A stretch of DNA of 64,000 nucleotides from Xanthomonas sp. Leaf148 (GTDB taxonomy: Bacteria; Pseudomonadota; Gammaproteobacteria; Xanthomonadales; Xanthomonadaceae), in assembly GCF_001423585.1 (NCBI RefSeq), contig NZ_LMOP01000012.1:62001-126000 (forward strand). Reading direction: 5' to 3'. Made by a program: the position numbers and the translations under genes. A model generated the notes under the pieces. It did no database searches. It was given only the letters and a program-made list of their open reading frames with translations, and was not told the DNA's origin. This document shows positions 10,525-19,237 of the stretch, piece after piece; positions within the stretch are counted from its first letter, which is position 1, and each line of letters begins with the position of its first letter.

Positions 10525-10857
10525 ATGAACGCCTCTTCCCTCCATCTGTTGTTCAGTACCTGCCCGGACGCGGACAGCGCCGACCGCATCGCGCATGCCT
10601 TGCTCGACGAACGGCTGGCCGCCTGCGTCACCCAGCTGCCCGGCGCACAATCGTTGTACCGCTGGAACGGGGCGATCGCGCGCAGCACCGAAGTGCAGCT
10701 ACTGATCAAGACCTGGGAAGACCGCCTGCCAGACGCCATCGCGCGGCTGCAGGCACTGCATCCGTATGAACTGCCGGAGGCGGTCGCTGTCCAAGCCAGC
10801 GCCGGGCTGCCGGCGTATCTCGATTGGGTCCGGGCCGACACCCGCAAGGAAATTTGA
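10525..10857 (+). CDS. cutA: CutA1 divalent-cation tolerance protein
   Basis: A 110-residue CutA1 protein, a small trimeric ferredoxin-like fold linked in E. coli to copper and divalent-cation tolerance, though its molecular role remains unclear. Family motifs are visible: HLLFSTCPD near the start, ERLAACVTQLPGAQSLYRWNG in the middle, and LIKTWEDRLPDAIARLQALHPYELPE (residues about 70-95). The ATG at 10525 gives the standard family length; the upstream in-frame extension lacks homology. dsbD begins only five bases after the stop, so the two are almost certainly co-transcribed, an arrangement common in gammaproteobacteria. Confidence 0.95.
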   Translation: MNASSLHLLFSTCPDADSADRIAHALLDERLAACVTQLPGAQSLYRWNGAIARSTEVQLLIKTWEDRLPDAIARLQALHPYELPEAVAVQASAGLPAYLDWVRADTRKEI

Positions 10858-10862
10858 CGTCC

Positions 10863-13187
10863 ATGAAGTCTTTGTCCCGCTGGATCGCCCGCTGCGCACT
10901 GCTGTCCGCTCCTGTCATCGCCGCCTCGCTCGCACTGGTGGCACCTGCCGCGCAGGCGGTCAGCGAGGCCGACCTGCTGCCGGTCAACCAGGCTTTCGTG
11001 CTCAGCGCCCAGGCCGACAGCCGCGACAGCATCGGCCTGACCTGGAAAATCGCGCCGGGCTATTACCTGTACCGGCACCGCATCAGCGTCAAATCCGGGC
11101 AAGGCTTTTCTGCGGGCGACTTGACCCTGCCGGAAGGCGAGAGCAAGCACGACGAGTTCTTCGGCCAGGTGCAGACCTACCGCAAGCAACTGCAGGCCAC
11201 CCTGGCCGGCAAGGCCGATCCGGCACTGAAAACCGCGGTCCTGCAGGTGCAATACCAGGGCTGCGCCGATGCCGGGGTGTGCTACCCGCCGCAACGGCGC
11301 GAGATCCGCGTGACCCTGCCCGGCGCACAAGCGGCTGGTGCAGCCGCTTCCACGCCGCAACGCGAGAATCTGGGAGCGCTGGTGCCGCGCGCTGCGCCAG
11401 GCCCGCGCCTGTTCGGGGCGCCCGGCCAGACTGCCGGCGTAGATGCACTGCCGCTGCCGGCCGAGCAAGCCTTTACCTTCGAAGCCATCGTCGGCGACGG
11501 CAACAGCCTGCTGCTGCGCTTCACCCCGGCGCCGGGCTATTACCTCTACCGCGACCGCACCTCACTGGCGGTGGAAGGCAGCAGTGGCGTGCGCACCGGG
11601 CTGCCGCGCTGGCCACAGGGCAAGACCCACCGCGATGAACACTTCGGCGATGTGGTGGTGTATTTCGACCAGGCCGAAGTCACCTTGCCGCTGCTGCGCG
11701 AGCGTGCCGACCCGGCGCGCGTGACCCTGGTGGCGACCTTCCAGGGCTGCCAGACCGATGGCATTTGCTACCCGCCGATGACCCGCCGCGTGACGCTGGA
11801 CCTGCCCGCCGGCACGGTGTCGCCGCAGAACCAGGCGCAAGCCGCTCCACTGATGATCTCGCCGCTGGCCGCCGGGCAAACGCCGCCCGGGCCCGCCCCG
11901 GCAACGGCATCGGGCGGCAAGACGCAGCCCGCGCCGACAGCGGCGGCCGACAACCCGCAGCGCACCCAGCCGCCGCACACCGACAAGGGCCTGCTGGCGA
12001 TGCTGGCGCTGGCGCTGCTCGGCGGGCTGGTGCTGAACCTGATGCCGTGCGTGCTGCCAATCCTGTCGCTGAAGGTGCTGGGCCTGGCGCATAGCGGCGA
12101 GAGCCGCAACCACGCGCGCAGCCATGCCATCTGGTATTCGCTGGGCGTGCTGGTGTCGTTCGCCGCCATCGGTGGGCTGGTGATCGCCCTACGTGCGGCC
12201 GGCCAGGCGGCCGGCTGGGGCTTCCAGCTGCAGCAGCCGTGGTTTGTGGCGGCGCTGGCGTATCTGATGTTTGCGGTGGGCCTGAGCCTGTCGGGCGTGT
12301 TCACGCTGGGCAGCAATCTGGGCGGCATCGGCCAGTCGCTGGCCGCGCGCAATGGCCCGCTGGGCGATTTCTTCACCGGTGTGCTGGCCTGTGTGGTCGC
12401 CAGCCCCTGCATCGCCCCGTTCATGGGCACCGCCCTGGCCTATGCCTTCACCGCGCCTGCGCCGCTGGCGATGCTGGTGTTTCTGGCGCTGGGCCTGGGC
12501 CTGGCGCTGCCGTTCCTGTTGATCGGCTTCATCCCGTCGCTGGCGCGGCGCCTGCCCACGCCCGGCGCGTGGATGGAAACGCTCAAGCAGGTGCTGGCGT
12601 TCCCGATGTATCTCACCGCGATCTGGCTGCTGTGGGTGCTGGGCAAACAGCGCGGCGTGGATGCGCTGGCCCTGATGCTGGTCGGCGCCACCCTGCTGGC
12701 GCTGGGTCTGTGGTGTTTCGAGCGCAGCCGCTGGAACAGCAACCGCGCGGGCATGCGCCTGGCGGTGGCGATGCTGGTGCTGGCCATCGTGCCGGTGGTG
12801 GGCGTCACCCGCCTGCGTTTGCCGGCCGCCACCGCTGCCAGCGAAGGCGCGGTCGCGTTCTCGCCGCAGCTGCTGGACCGTCTGCGCGCCGACAACCGGG
12901 TGGTGTTCGTCAACATGACCGCCGACTGGTGCGTGACCTGCAAGGCCAACGAAAAGAACGTGCTCAGCAGCGCCGAGTTCCGCGATGCGCTGCGCCGCGT
13001 GGATGCGGTCTACATGAAAGGCGACTGGACCAATGTCGACCCGGCCATCAGCACCTTCCTCGACCAGCACCAGGCAGTCGGCGTGCCGCTGTACGTGGTG
13101 TACGGCCCCGGCGCCCCGCCGGCCATCCTGCCCACGGTGCTGACCAATGCGATCACCGAGGATGCGTTGCTGCGCGCGGCACGCTGA
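10863..13187 (+). CDS. dsbD: Thiol:disulfide interchange protein DsbD with duplicated N-terminal domain
   Basis: A 774-residue inner-membrane reductant carrier that moves electrons from cytoplasmic thioredoxin to periplasmic DsbC- and CcmG-type proteins. A signal peptide ends near residue 32. Two successive DsbD-alpha domains follow, about 35-155 and 195-318. Each has a redox Cys pair in a matching context: YQGCADAGVCYPP (Cys134, Cys140) and FQGCQTDGICYPP (Cys296, Cys302). A proline-rich linker leads to the eight-helix membrane part with LMPCVLP (Cys396) and a second membrane Cys in ASPCIAP. The C-terminal thioredoxin domain carries DWCVTC. E. coli DsbD has only one alpha domain, so the duplication is notable. 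The start follows cutA by five bases. Confidence 0.96.
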   Translation: MKSLSRWIARCALLSAPVIAASLALVAPAAQAVSEADLLPVNQAFVLSAQADSRDSIGLTWKIAPGYYLYRHRISVKSGQGFSAGDLTLPEGESKHDEFFGQVQTYRKQLQATLAGKADPALKTAVLQVQYQGCADAGVCYPPQRREIRVTLPGAQAAGAAASTPQRENLGALVPRAAPGPRLFGAPGQTAGVDALPLPAEQAFTFEAIVGDGNSLLLRFTPAPGYYLYRDRTSLAVEGSSGVRTGLPRWPQGKTHRDEHFGDVVVYFDQAEVTLPLLRERADPARVTLVATFQGCQTDGICYPPMTRRVTLDLPAGTVSPQNQAQAAPLMISPLAAGQTPPGPAPATASGGKTQPAPTAAADNPQRTQPPHTDKGLLAMLALALLGGLVLNLMPCVLPILSLKVLGLAHSGESRNHARSHAIWYSLGVLVSFAAIGGLVIALRAAGQAAGWGFQLQQPWFVAALAYLMFAVGLSLSGVFTLGSNLGGIGQSLAARNGPLGDFFTGVLACVVASPCIAPFMGTALAYAFTAPAPLAMLVFLALGLGLALPFLLIGFIPSLARRLPTPGAWMETLKQVLAFPMYLTAIWLLWVLGKQRGVDALALMLVGATLLALGLWCFERSRWNSNRAGMRLAVAMLVLAIVPVVGVTRLRLPAATAASEGAVAFSPQLLDRLRADNRVVFVNMTADWCVTCKANEKNVLSSAEFRDALRRVDAVYMKGDWTNVDPAISTFLDQHQAVGVPLYVVYGPGAPPAILPTVLTNAITEDALLRAAR

Positions 13188-13266
13188 AAACAGCCTGCTG
13201 CGCCGGAAAAGGCGCTTGATGCGCGCCGCGTGAGCGGTGCATTGCCCACGTCGGCCGATTCCATGC

Positions 13267-13842
13267 TCACCCTTCCTGCTGCGTGCCGAGAGCGGCCAGG
13301 ATGCGCGCGCGGCTGACCTGCAGGATCTCCTCGGCCAGCGCCGAATCGTCCGGACACGCGCGCGACAACATCACCGCGCCAACCACGCGGGCATATGTGT
13401 CGAGCATCGTTTCCCGCGCCTGGCCCGCACCCTGCGGGCCCGCCTCGCTGTCGACGAAGTTCGCCAGGCTGTTCTCGATGCCCTGCGCAAACGTTGCCCG
13501 GATGTCCTCGCCCTGGCGCGCAGCGTCACCGCTCAGTGCCGCCATCGTGCAACCCGCGCCGCGATCGTCGCGGTGGTCGCGGGACAGGTAGGAATCGACG
13601 AACGCCGACAGATCCGCATGTTTGTCGTTGGCCAGGCGCTGCGCGATGCCGCTGGCCGCCGTCTCGGCCATGAGGTCGGCCTTGGAACGGAAGTGTTTGT
13701 AGAACCCGCCCTGGGTGAAACCGGCGGCAGACATCAGTTCGGCAATCCCCACCCCGTCGTAGCCCCGCTCCCGGAACAGCGCGGCGGCGGTCTGGACGAT
13801 ATGGGCGCGATTTTCCTGCGCCTGCGCCTTGGTGACTTTCAT
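13267..13842 (-). CDS. TetR-family transcriptional regulator
   Basis: A 191-residue TetR/AcrR repressor. The N-terminal helix-turn-helix covers about residues 10-55, with AAALFRERGYDGVGIAELMSAAGFTQGGFYKHFRSKADL, the classical pattern ending in a GxFYxHF motif. The remaining helices form the ligand-binding and dimer domain. It is divergent from an SDR gene, and the 216-base gap holds a large inverted repeat that would suit a dimeric repressor. The likely job is repression of itself and of the SDR gene until an aldehyde, ketone or related compound appears. The ligand is inferred only. Confidence 0.92.
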   Translation of the reverse strand: MKVTKAQAQENRAHIVQTAAALFRERGYDGVGIAELMSAAGFTQGGFYKHFRSKADLMAETAASGIAQRLANDKHADLSAFVDSYLSRDHRDDRGAGCTMAALSGDAARQGEDIRATFAQGIENSLANFVDSEAGPQGAGQARETMLDTYARVVGAVMLSRACPDDSALAEEILQVSRARILAALGTQQEG

Positions 13843-13888
13843 GAGTGGATGTCTCTGCTGTGGACGACAAGGGCAGTCAGTATTTCAT

Positions 13889-13939
13889 TGATGTTGATCG
13901 TAATCAAACTATTGACAACTTAGATTACTATCGACATCA
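13889..13939. promoter_or_regulatory. Large inverted repeat, probable TetR operator
   Basis: Two 17-base arms (13889-13905 and 13923-13939) match at 15 of 17 positions around a 17-base centre. The plus strand has TTGACA (13912-13917) inside the centre and the minus strand has TTGTCA, so repressor bound here would cover -35 elements in both directions. Confidence 0.65.
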
Positions 13940-14058
13940 TTAGGCCAACTGAGGTGCTTCGGCTCATCCGATCACCTGCGGCGACCCGCTTACCTACATC
14001 ACTCACCGGACTGGCGTCGCCGCTCCGGAACCACCACACCTCATCCGAGACTCGACAA

Positions 14059-14871
14059 ATGAACAACGCGAAAAATGCAGTTGCCCTGGTCACGGGCGCC
14101 TCCTCCGGCATCGGCCAAGTCACCGCCAAGGCACTGGTCACTGCGGGTTACCGCGTCTTCGGAACCAGCCGCAAGCCGGCAACCAGCACGCCGGGCGTGA
14201 CCATGTTGGTCTGCGACGTCACCGACGAGACCTCGGTGCAGACGCTGATCGAGGAGATCGTCAAACAAGCCGGCCGTCTCGATCTGGTGGTCAACAATGC
14301 CGGCATCGGCCTGATCGGCGCCGCGGAAGATTCATCCATTGCCCAGGCGCAGCGCCTGTTCGACGTCAACGTGTTCGGCGTTGCCCGTGTGGTCAATGCG
14401 GTGCTGCCGATCATGCGTGCGCAGCGCAGCGGCCGCATCATCAATATGAGCTCGATCCTTGGCCTGATCCCCTCGCCGTTCAACGCCTACTACGCGTCGA
14501 CCAAGCACGCCATCGAGGGCTATACCGAATCGCTCGATCACGAAGTGCGCGCCTTGGGTATCCGCGCCCTGCTCGTGGAGCCCGGCGTGACCCGCACCGC
14601 GTTCGAAGAAAACCTGACCCGCGCCGACCAGCCGCTGCCGGTGTACGCCACCGAGCGCGCGCGCAGCGAAACGCTGATGCGCAAGTGGGTGGAATCGGGC
14701 GATCTGCCGCAGGTCGTGGCCGACACCGTGGTCAAGGCCGCCACGGCGACCAAACCGAAACTGCGCTACTCGGCCGGCAAGCAATCCACGCAGGTAAGTA
14801 CGCTGCGCCGCTTCATGCCCGAGCGGATGGTCGACAGCACGCTGCGCAAGTTCAACGAGTTTCCTGCCTAA
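14059..14871 (+). CDS. SDR-family oxidoreductase
   Basis: A 270-residue short-chain dehydrogenase/reductase. The Rossmann motif TGASSGIG is at residues 12-19, NNAG follows the fourth strand, and the catalytic Ser and YxxxK pair are seen in NMSSILG and YYASTKHA. These enzymes use NAD(P)(H) to reduce or oxidise carbonyl or alcohol groups; the substrate here is not evident. The ATG at 14059 was chosen because the nucleotide-binding motif then sits at the usual distance from the N-terminus; the frame extends upstream without homology. It is divergent from a TetR gene and followed by a truncated zinc-type oxidoreductase, so it may once have led a two-gene unit. Confidence 0.92.
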   Translation: MNNAKNAVALVTGASSGIGQVTAKALVTAGYRVFGTSRKPATSTPGVTMLVCDVTDETSVQTLIEEIVKQAGRLDLVVNNAGIGLIGAAEDSSIAQAQRLFDVNVFGVARVVNAVLPIMRAQRSGRIINMSSILGLIPSPFNAYYASTKHAIEGYTESLDHEVRALGIRALLVEPGVTRTAFEENLTRADQPLPVYATERARSETLMRKWVESGDLPQVVADTVVKAATATKPKLRYSAGKQSTQVSTLRRFMPERMVDSTLRKFNEFPA

Positions 14872-14957
14872 GCGCAAAACCGAAGCGCAAAGCCGACACG
14901 CGCGGGTGCCCGCAGCCGGACACCCGCGTCATGCACCGATCTGCTGAGTGCACCTCG

Positions 14958-15050
14958 ATGAAAGCGATACAGATCGACCGCACCGGCAATGCCGATGTGC
15001 TGAATTTCCGCGAAGTGCCAGCGCCGATTGCCGGCGCCGGAGACGACTGA
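14958..15050 (+). pseudogene. N-terminal fragment of an MDR-family quinone oxidoreductase
   Basis: Thirty codons read MKAIQIDRTGNADVLNFREV and then PAPIAGAGDD before a stop. This is the characteristic first strand of NADPH:quinone reductase and zinc-alcohol-dehydrogenase-like MDR proteins, where continuation into a domain of about 300 residues is expected. Nothing downstream continues the fold in any frame I read, so this looks like a deletion remnant. It follows the SDR gene by 86 bases in the same direction. Confidence 0.65.
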
Positions 15051-15219
15051 TCCACCGCCGCCCGCAGGGCAGTCGGCATGCTGTCGCGCCAACGGCATCT
15101 GCGCGCGCACGCACCACACGCCGCTGTCCTTTTGTCCAGGACAGGGCGGCCGCTACATCCACCCTGCGCCCCTGCGGTCGCATCCCTGTTGTCTTCCACT
15201 TCATTCGGATAGAACGCAC

Positions 15220-15678
15220 ATGAGCCGACACACCCAACCGCATCTGCACGGCCGCTGCGAATGCGGCAACTTCTCGTTCGAAACCAGCAAGGCACCGCAC
15301 ACACGCTTCATTTGCCACTGCTTGTTCTGCCAGGATTTCACCGGCGAGGCGTTCTCCGACGTGTCGGTGATGTGGGCTCATCAGATCACGCTGAAAGCGA
15401 GCTCAGAACTAGTCGGCAAGAAGTACCGGCTTCCGCCCAACCTCACCCGCAATCGCTGCCCGAACTGCGGCAAAGCGGCGATGGAAACCATGGGCGCAGG
15501 TCCGTTGAAACTGGTCTTCATTCCGTCGAAGAACTTCGCCCAAACACCGCTGCTGCCGGCAGTGCGATTGCACGCGTTCTACAACCGACGCGTGCGCGAC
15601 GTGGCCGATGGCCTTCCAAAGCATTCGCACTACTGGCCGAGCCAGTTGGCGATTTCCAGAGCGATCATGGGCCTGTGA
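15220..15678 (+). CDS. GFA/CENP-V-family zinc-binding protein
   Basis: A 152-residue member of the glutathione-dependent formaldehyde-activating enzyme (GFA) family, a beta-tent zinc protein. Paired cysteine ligands are visible in GRCECGNFSF, CHCLFCQDFTGEAF and RCPNCGKAAMET. Named members bind glutathione adducts of formaldehyde, but most family members are uncharacterised, so an enzymatic function should not be assumed. The ATG at 15220 places the first Cys cluster at residues about 13-16, as is usual; the frame is open further upstream across low-quality sequence. It follows the truncated oxidoreductase. It may belong to the same TetR-controlled carbonyl-stress group, but the spacing argues for its own promoter. 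Confidence 0.85.
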   Translation: MSRHTQPHLHGRCECGNFSFETSKAPHTRFICHCLFCQDFTGEAFSDVSVMWAHQITLKASSELVGKKYRLPPNLTRNRCPNCGKAAMETMGAGPLKLVFIPSKNFAQTPLLPAVRLHAFYNRRVRDVADGLPKHSHYWPSQLAISRAIMGL

Positions 15679-16239
15679 TGCACGCCTGCGATGCACCGGG
15701 CTACGACCGGTCAGCCGATGCGGGTGCCAGGGGTGGAAAGCCCACATTTCGGCCGGACATGGGCCCCATCGCGCCGGCTTGAACGGCTGCCTGATCCGTC
15801 AGCCGTAAGGACCGGTGCAACGCGTTCGATCATCGACCAGTGGCAACGCACCTGGATGCAGCCGAACGTCACCAGAGCATCCACGCCGACCCTGTTAAAC
15901 AGCAGCACGGAAGACACCCGCAGGGATTGGGCACCACCGGGATCGGCGTGCTAACGGCCATGAGCGCCCGCTATCTTCCCGGCAGCGGCAGCGTCGATGT
16001 CTGGCGGATCAAGCTGAACGCGCCGCCAGCGATGCGGCCACCTGCTCCGCAGCAGCAGCCGGCCGGCGCCAATCAGGTGCCGAGCGCCAAAAGTCCGCCG
16101 CACAAGGCTGCGCATACTCCGCTCAGTGCACATGACCCCGAAATTTCAATCAACCGTTTAAAACACGCATAACTTCTGCTATCTGGACAGCATCGCCCAC
16201 ATCGCGCAGACTTCCGGCCTTTCCGCTCTGCTGGATCTC
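15679..16239. other. Gene-free stretch before aroQ
   Basis: In these 561 bases I find no supported gene. One short frame from 15960 begins MSARYLPGSGSVDVWRIKL, faintly like the start of a phosphopantetheinyl transferase, but it decays at once into low-complexity sequence. It might be a gene remnant. The aroQ promoter should be near the right end. Confidence 0.4.
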
Positions 16240-16686
16240 ATGGCCCACCTGCTGCTGCTGCACGGCCCCAACCTCAACCTGCTCGGTACCCGCGAGCCGG
16301 AGGTCTACGGGCGCACCACGCTGGCGCAGATCGATGCAGCCCTGGTGGACCGCGCACAGGCAGCCGGACACACGTTGGCCTGCCTGCAGTCCAACGCCGA
16401 GCATGTGCTGGTGGAGCGCATTCACGCCGCCCGCGAGGACGGCACCGCCTACATCCTGATCAACCCGGCCGCCTTCACCCACACCTCGGTGGCGCTGCGC
16501 GACGCGCTGCTGGGCGTGGGCCTGCCGTTCGTGGAGATCCATCTGTCCAATCCGCATGCGCGCGAGCCATTTCGCCACCACAGCTATCTCAGCGACAAGG
16601 CCGACGGCGTGATCTGCGGCTTCGGCGCAGACAGCTACCGGTTGGCGCTGGAAGCGGCGATCGCGCGCCTGGAGCGCGACGCATGA
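16240..16686 (+). CDS. aroQ: Type II 3-dehydroquinate dehydratase
   Basis: A 148-residue dodecameric enzyme of the shikimate pathway, converting 3-dehydroquinate to 3-dehydroshikimate. Signature segments are [17 protein letters not shown] near the start (the Tyr at 23 is the catalytic base), [17 protein letters not shown] in the middle, and [18 protein letters not shown] with the catalytic His region. Length is standard. It precedes accB by 98 bases on the same strand, matching the aroQ-accB-accC order found in many gammaproteobacteria, so co-transcription is likely. Confidence 0.97.
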   Translation: MAHLLLLHGPNLNLLGTREPEVYGRTTLAQIDAALVDRAQAAGHTLACLQSNAEHVLVERIHAAREDGTAYILINPAAFTHTSVALRDALLGVGLPFVEIHLSNPHAREPFRHHSYLSDKADGVICGFGADSYRLALEAAIARLERDA

Positions 16687-16784
16687 CACCTGCAGCAACG
16701 ACCACGGCGCCCACGCCGACGGTCTGACCCCATTCCGCCGGCACCCCGCCGACACTCTCCACCGATTCACCTCAAGAGGCCCTT

Positions 16785-17267
16785 ATGGATCTCCGCAAAA
16801 TCAAGAAACTGATCGACCTGCTCGAAGAATCCAATCTCGCCGAAATCGAGATCAAGGAAGGCGAAGAAAGCGTGCGTCTGGCGCGTGTGCCCAAGGGCAC
16901 CCAGGTGGTGAGCGCGCCGATGCAGCAGTACGCACCGGCCCCCGCCGCGCCGCCGCAAGCGGCCTCCATGGCGATGCAGTCGCCCACCGAGGCCTCCACC
17001 GGGGGGGCCAAGCAGGCTGCCGCGTTGCCGGAAGGCCATGTGTTGCGCGCGCCGATGGTCGGTACGTTCTACACCTCGCCCTCCCCCGACAAGCCGGTGT
17101 TCGTCACCGTGGGCCAGGCCGTCAAGGCCGGCGACACCCTGGCGATCATCGAGGCGATGAAGATGTTCAACCCGATCGAAGCCGACGTCTCCGGCACCAT
17201 CGTCGCCATCCTCGGCGAAACCGGTCAGCCGGTGGAATTCGATCAGCCGTTGTTTGTGATTGGCTGA
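16785..17267 (+). CDS. accB: Biotin carboxyl carrier protein of acetyl-CoA carboxylase
   Basis: A 160-residue BCCP subunit that carries CO2 on biotin between AccC and AccAD in the first step of fatty-acid synthesis. The N-terminal domain starts [17 protein letters not shown], followed by a Pro/Ala-rich linker (about 45-75) and the biotinyl domain. The biotin site is Lys126 in EAMKMFN. The protein ends normally at [11 protein letters not shown]. accC would usually follow at once, but here a four-helix-bundle gene flanked by inverted GGGAATC arrays sits between the two, so AccB and AccC stoichiometry may be set differently. Confidence 0.98.
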   Translation: MDLRKIKKLIDLLEESNLAEIEIKEGEESVRLARVPKGTQVVSAPMQQYAPAPAAPPQAASMAMQSPTEASTGGAKQAAALPEGHVLRAPMVGTFYTSPSPDKPVFVTVGQAVKAGDTLAIIEAMKMFNPIEADVSGTIVAILGETGQPVEFDQPLFVIG

Positions 17268-17273
17268 GCGGCC

Positions 17274-17303
17274 GGGAATCGGGAGTGGAGAATCGGGAAT
17301 CGG
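17274..17303 (+). repeat. GGGAATC array, left arm of the accB-accC insertion
   Basis: Four GGGAATC-like heptamers begin seven bases after the accB stop and run through the start of the four-helix-bundle gene. The complementary array lies at 17687-17716. Confidence 0.8.
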
Positions 17304-17674
17304 CAAAGCGGCCTCATGAACGTCTTGAGGCGTGGCGCGATTCCATGGAGCTTGTCGAAATGATCTATCGGTTCACCGAGTTCTTTCCCGAACAGGAACG
17401 CTACGGCCTGATAGCGCAATTGCGCCGTGCAGCCGTCAGCGTTCCGTCAAATATCGCCGAAGGTGCGGCGAGACGCTCCACCCCCGATTACGCGCGGTTT
17501 CTCTCGATTGCGCGCGGCTCGCTCTCCGAACTGGATACACAGGTCCAGATCGCCGGACGACTGGGCTATAGCAACACCGAAGACGAAGACATCGTCAGCC
17601 AGCAGGTCGACCAGGTCTTCGCCAAGCTCACCGCATTGATGAATGCCTTACGCAGACGTGGAGCCGCACCATGA
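17285..17674 (+). CDS. Four-helix-bundle protein (23S rRNA IVS/S23 family)
   Basis: A 129-residue protein of the family first found encoded in 23S rRNA intervening sequences; the same fold is used by the Avd accessory protein of diversity-generating retroelements. The conserved core is HERLEAWRDSMELVEMIYRF, FPEQERYGLIAQLRRAAVSV, PSNIAEGAARRS and FLSIARGSLSELDTQ. It is likely a pentameric helical bundle that binds nucleic acid; no function is established. The start is a GTG inside the left repeat array, so its first residues (MENRESAKRP) are translated repeat. It splits accB from accC and lies exactly between inverted arrays, which suggests insertion as a cassette. Confidence 0.88.
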   Translation: MENRESAKRPHERLEAWRDSMELVEMIYRFTEFFPEQERYGLIAQLRRAAVSVPSNIAEGAARRSTPDYARFLSIARGSLSELDTQVQIAGRLGYSNTEDEDIVSQQVDQVFAKLTALMNALRRRGAAP

Positions 17675-17686
17675 TGCCCGCATCTA

Positions 17687-17716
17687 CCCATTCCCCATTC
17701 CCGACTCCCTATTCCC
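17687..17716 (-). repeat. GGGAATC array, right arm, abutting accC
   Basis: Four reverse-complement heptamers (CCCATTC, CCCATTC, CCGACTC, CCTATTC-like) end at the base before the accC ATG. They occupy the place where the accC ribosome-binding site should be, and no Shine-Dalgarno sequence is visible there. Confidence 0.8.
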
Positions 17717-19084
17717 ATGCTAGATAAAGTCGTCATTGCCAACCGAGGCGAAATCGCGCTGCGCATCCTGCGCGCGTGCCATACGCTCGGCATCCGCACG
17801 GTCGCGGTGCATTCCACGGTCGACCGCAACCTCAAGCACGTGGCCATGGCCGATGAGTCGGTGTGTATCGGCCCAGCCGCCTCCAGCGACAGTTACCTCA
17901 ATATCCCGGCGTTGATCGCTGCGGCCGAGGTGACCGATGCGCAGGCCATCCATCCCGGCTACGGTTTTCTGTCGGAAAACGCCGATTTTGCCGAGCGCGT
18001 AGAAGAATCCGGTTTCATCTTCATCGGCCCCAGGGCCGACACCATTCGCCTGATGGGCGACAAGGTGGAAGCGATCCGTGCGATGAAGGCCGCCGGCGTG
18101 CCGTGCGTGCCCGGCTCGGGCGGCCCGTTGGGCGATGACATCGTCGCCAACACCAAGGTAGCGCGCGAGATCGGCTACCCGGTGATCATCAAGGCCGCCG
18201 GTGGCGGCGGTGGACGCGGCATGCGCGTGGTGCATTCGGAAGCGGCGTTGAAGGCTGCGATCGAAACCACCAAGTCCGAAGCCAAGGCCGCTTTCAGCAA
18301 CGATCAGGTGTACATGGAGAAGTTCCTGGAAAATCCGCGTCACGTGGAAATCCAGGTGCTCGCCGATGGCCAGGGCGGTGCGATCCATCTGGGTGAACGC
18401 GATTGTTCGATGCAGCGCCGCCATCAGAAAGTGGTGGAAGAAGCGCCGGCACCGGGCATCACCGAAGAACTGCGCGCTGAAATCGGCAAGGTCTGCGTGG
18501 ATGCCTGCATCCGCATCGGTTATCGCGGTGCGGGCACCTTCGAATTCCTGTTCGAAGGCGGGCGTTTCTACTTCATCGAAATGAACACCCGTATCCAGGT
18601 GGAGCACCCGGTCACCGAGCGCATCACCGGCATCGATCTGGTGTGCGAGCAGCTGCGTATCGCCGCCGGCCACAAGCTCAGCATCAAGCAGAGCGACATT
18701 GTGCTGCGCGGGCATGCGATCGAGTGCCGCATCAATGCCGAAGACCCGGAAACCTTCATGCCCAATCCGGGCCTGATCACCGCCTTCCATCCGCCCGGTG
18801 GCCCGGGTGTGCGCGTGGATACGCACATCTATGCCGGCTACAAGGTGCCGCCGAACTACGACTCGATGATCGGCAAGTTGATCGTGCACGGGCCCGACCG
18901 CGAGACCGCGATCGCGCGCATGCGCGTGGCGTTGAGCGAGATGGTGGTGGACGGCATCAAGACCAACATCCCGTTGCAGCAGCGCATCATGCGCGACAAG
19001 GGCTTCCAGGCCGGTGGGCAGAACATCCACTACCTGGAAAAACGCCTGGCCGAGCGCAAGAACAAGTCGATTGCACTGACCTGA
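17717..19084 (+). CDS. accC: Biotin carboxylase subunit of acetyl-CoA carboxylase
   Basis: A full-length 455-residue ATP-grasp enzyme that carboxylates the biotin on AccB using bicarbonate and ATP. Clear family segments are [34 protein letters not shown], the glycine-rich ATP loop [32 protein letters not shown] and [16 protein letters not shown] with the catalytic Arg. The ATG directly follows a GGGAATC-type array and lacks a visible ribosome-binding site, so initiation may depend on coupling to the preceding four-helix-bundle gene or on a leader structure. A strong hairpin follows the stop. Function is certain. Confidence 0.99.
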   Translation: MLDKVVIANRGEIALRILRACHTLGIRTVAVHSTVDRNLKHVAMADESVCIGPAASSDSYLNIPALIAAAEVTDAQAIHPGYGFLSENADFAERVEESGFIFIGPRADTIRLMGDKVEAIRAMKAAGVPCVPGSGGPLGDDIVANTKVAREIGYPVIIKAAGGGGGRGMRVVHSEAALKAAIETTKSEAKAAFSNDQVYMEKFLENPRHVEIQVLADGQGGAIHLGERDCSMQRRHQKVVEEAPAPGITEELRAEIGKVCVDACIRIGYRGAGTFEFLFEGGRFYFIEMNTRIQVEHPVTERITGIDLVCEQLRIAAGHKLSIKQSDIVLRGHAIECRINAEDPETFMPNPGLITAFHPPGGPGVRVDTHIYAGYKVPPNYDSMIGKLIVHGPDRETAIARMRVALSEMVVDGIKTNIPLQQRIMRDKGFQAGGQNIHYLEKRLAERKNKSIALT

Positions 19085-19104
19085 TCGCACTGGCCATTGC
19101 ACCA

Positions 19105-19136
19105 CGCAACAAGCCCGGGAAACCGGGCTTGTTGCG
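19105..19136 (+). terminator. Hairpin after accC, probable terminator
   Basis: CGCAACAAGCCCGG and its exact complement form a 14-bp stem with a GAAA loop, 20 bases after the accC stop. There is no long T run, so termination may be incomplete or factor-assisted; the hairpin could also protect the 3' end. Confidence 0.7.
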
Positions 19137-19237
19137 TTGGATCCCAGTACATCGCGCCGGCAGTGCATCGCGCAGGCCAGTCACGCAGCTCGACGACAGC
19201 GCTCACCGGCAAAACCACACGGCCAGCCGCCCGCTGC

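Noticed and set aside
9452..10528. Plus-strand frame with a Cys-Gln repeat
   Set aside because: The repeat is the TGCCAG microsatellite read in frame; the rest overlaps the nuclease gene and a dispersed repeat.
15960..16172. Short frame resembling the start of a phosphopantetheinyl transferase
   Set aside because: Only about 20 residues look similar and the sequence then becomes low-complexity; at best a remnant.
17720..19168. Minus-strand open frame of 482 codons over accC
   Set aside because: Antisense shadow of accC, His/Asp/Gly-rich with no domains.
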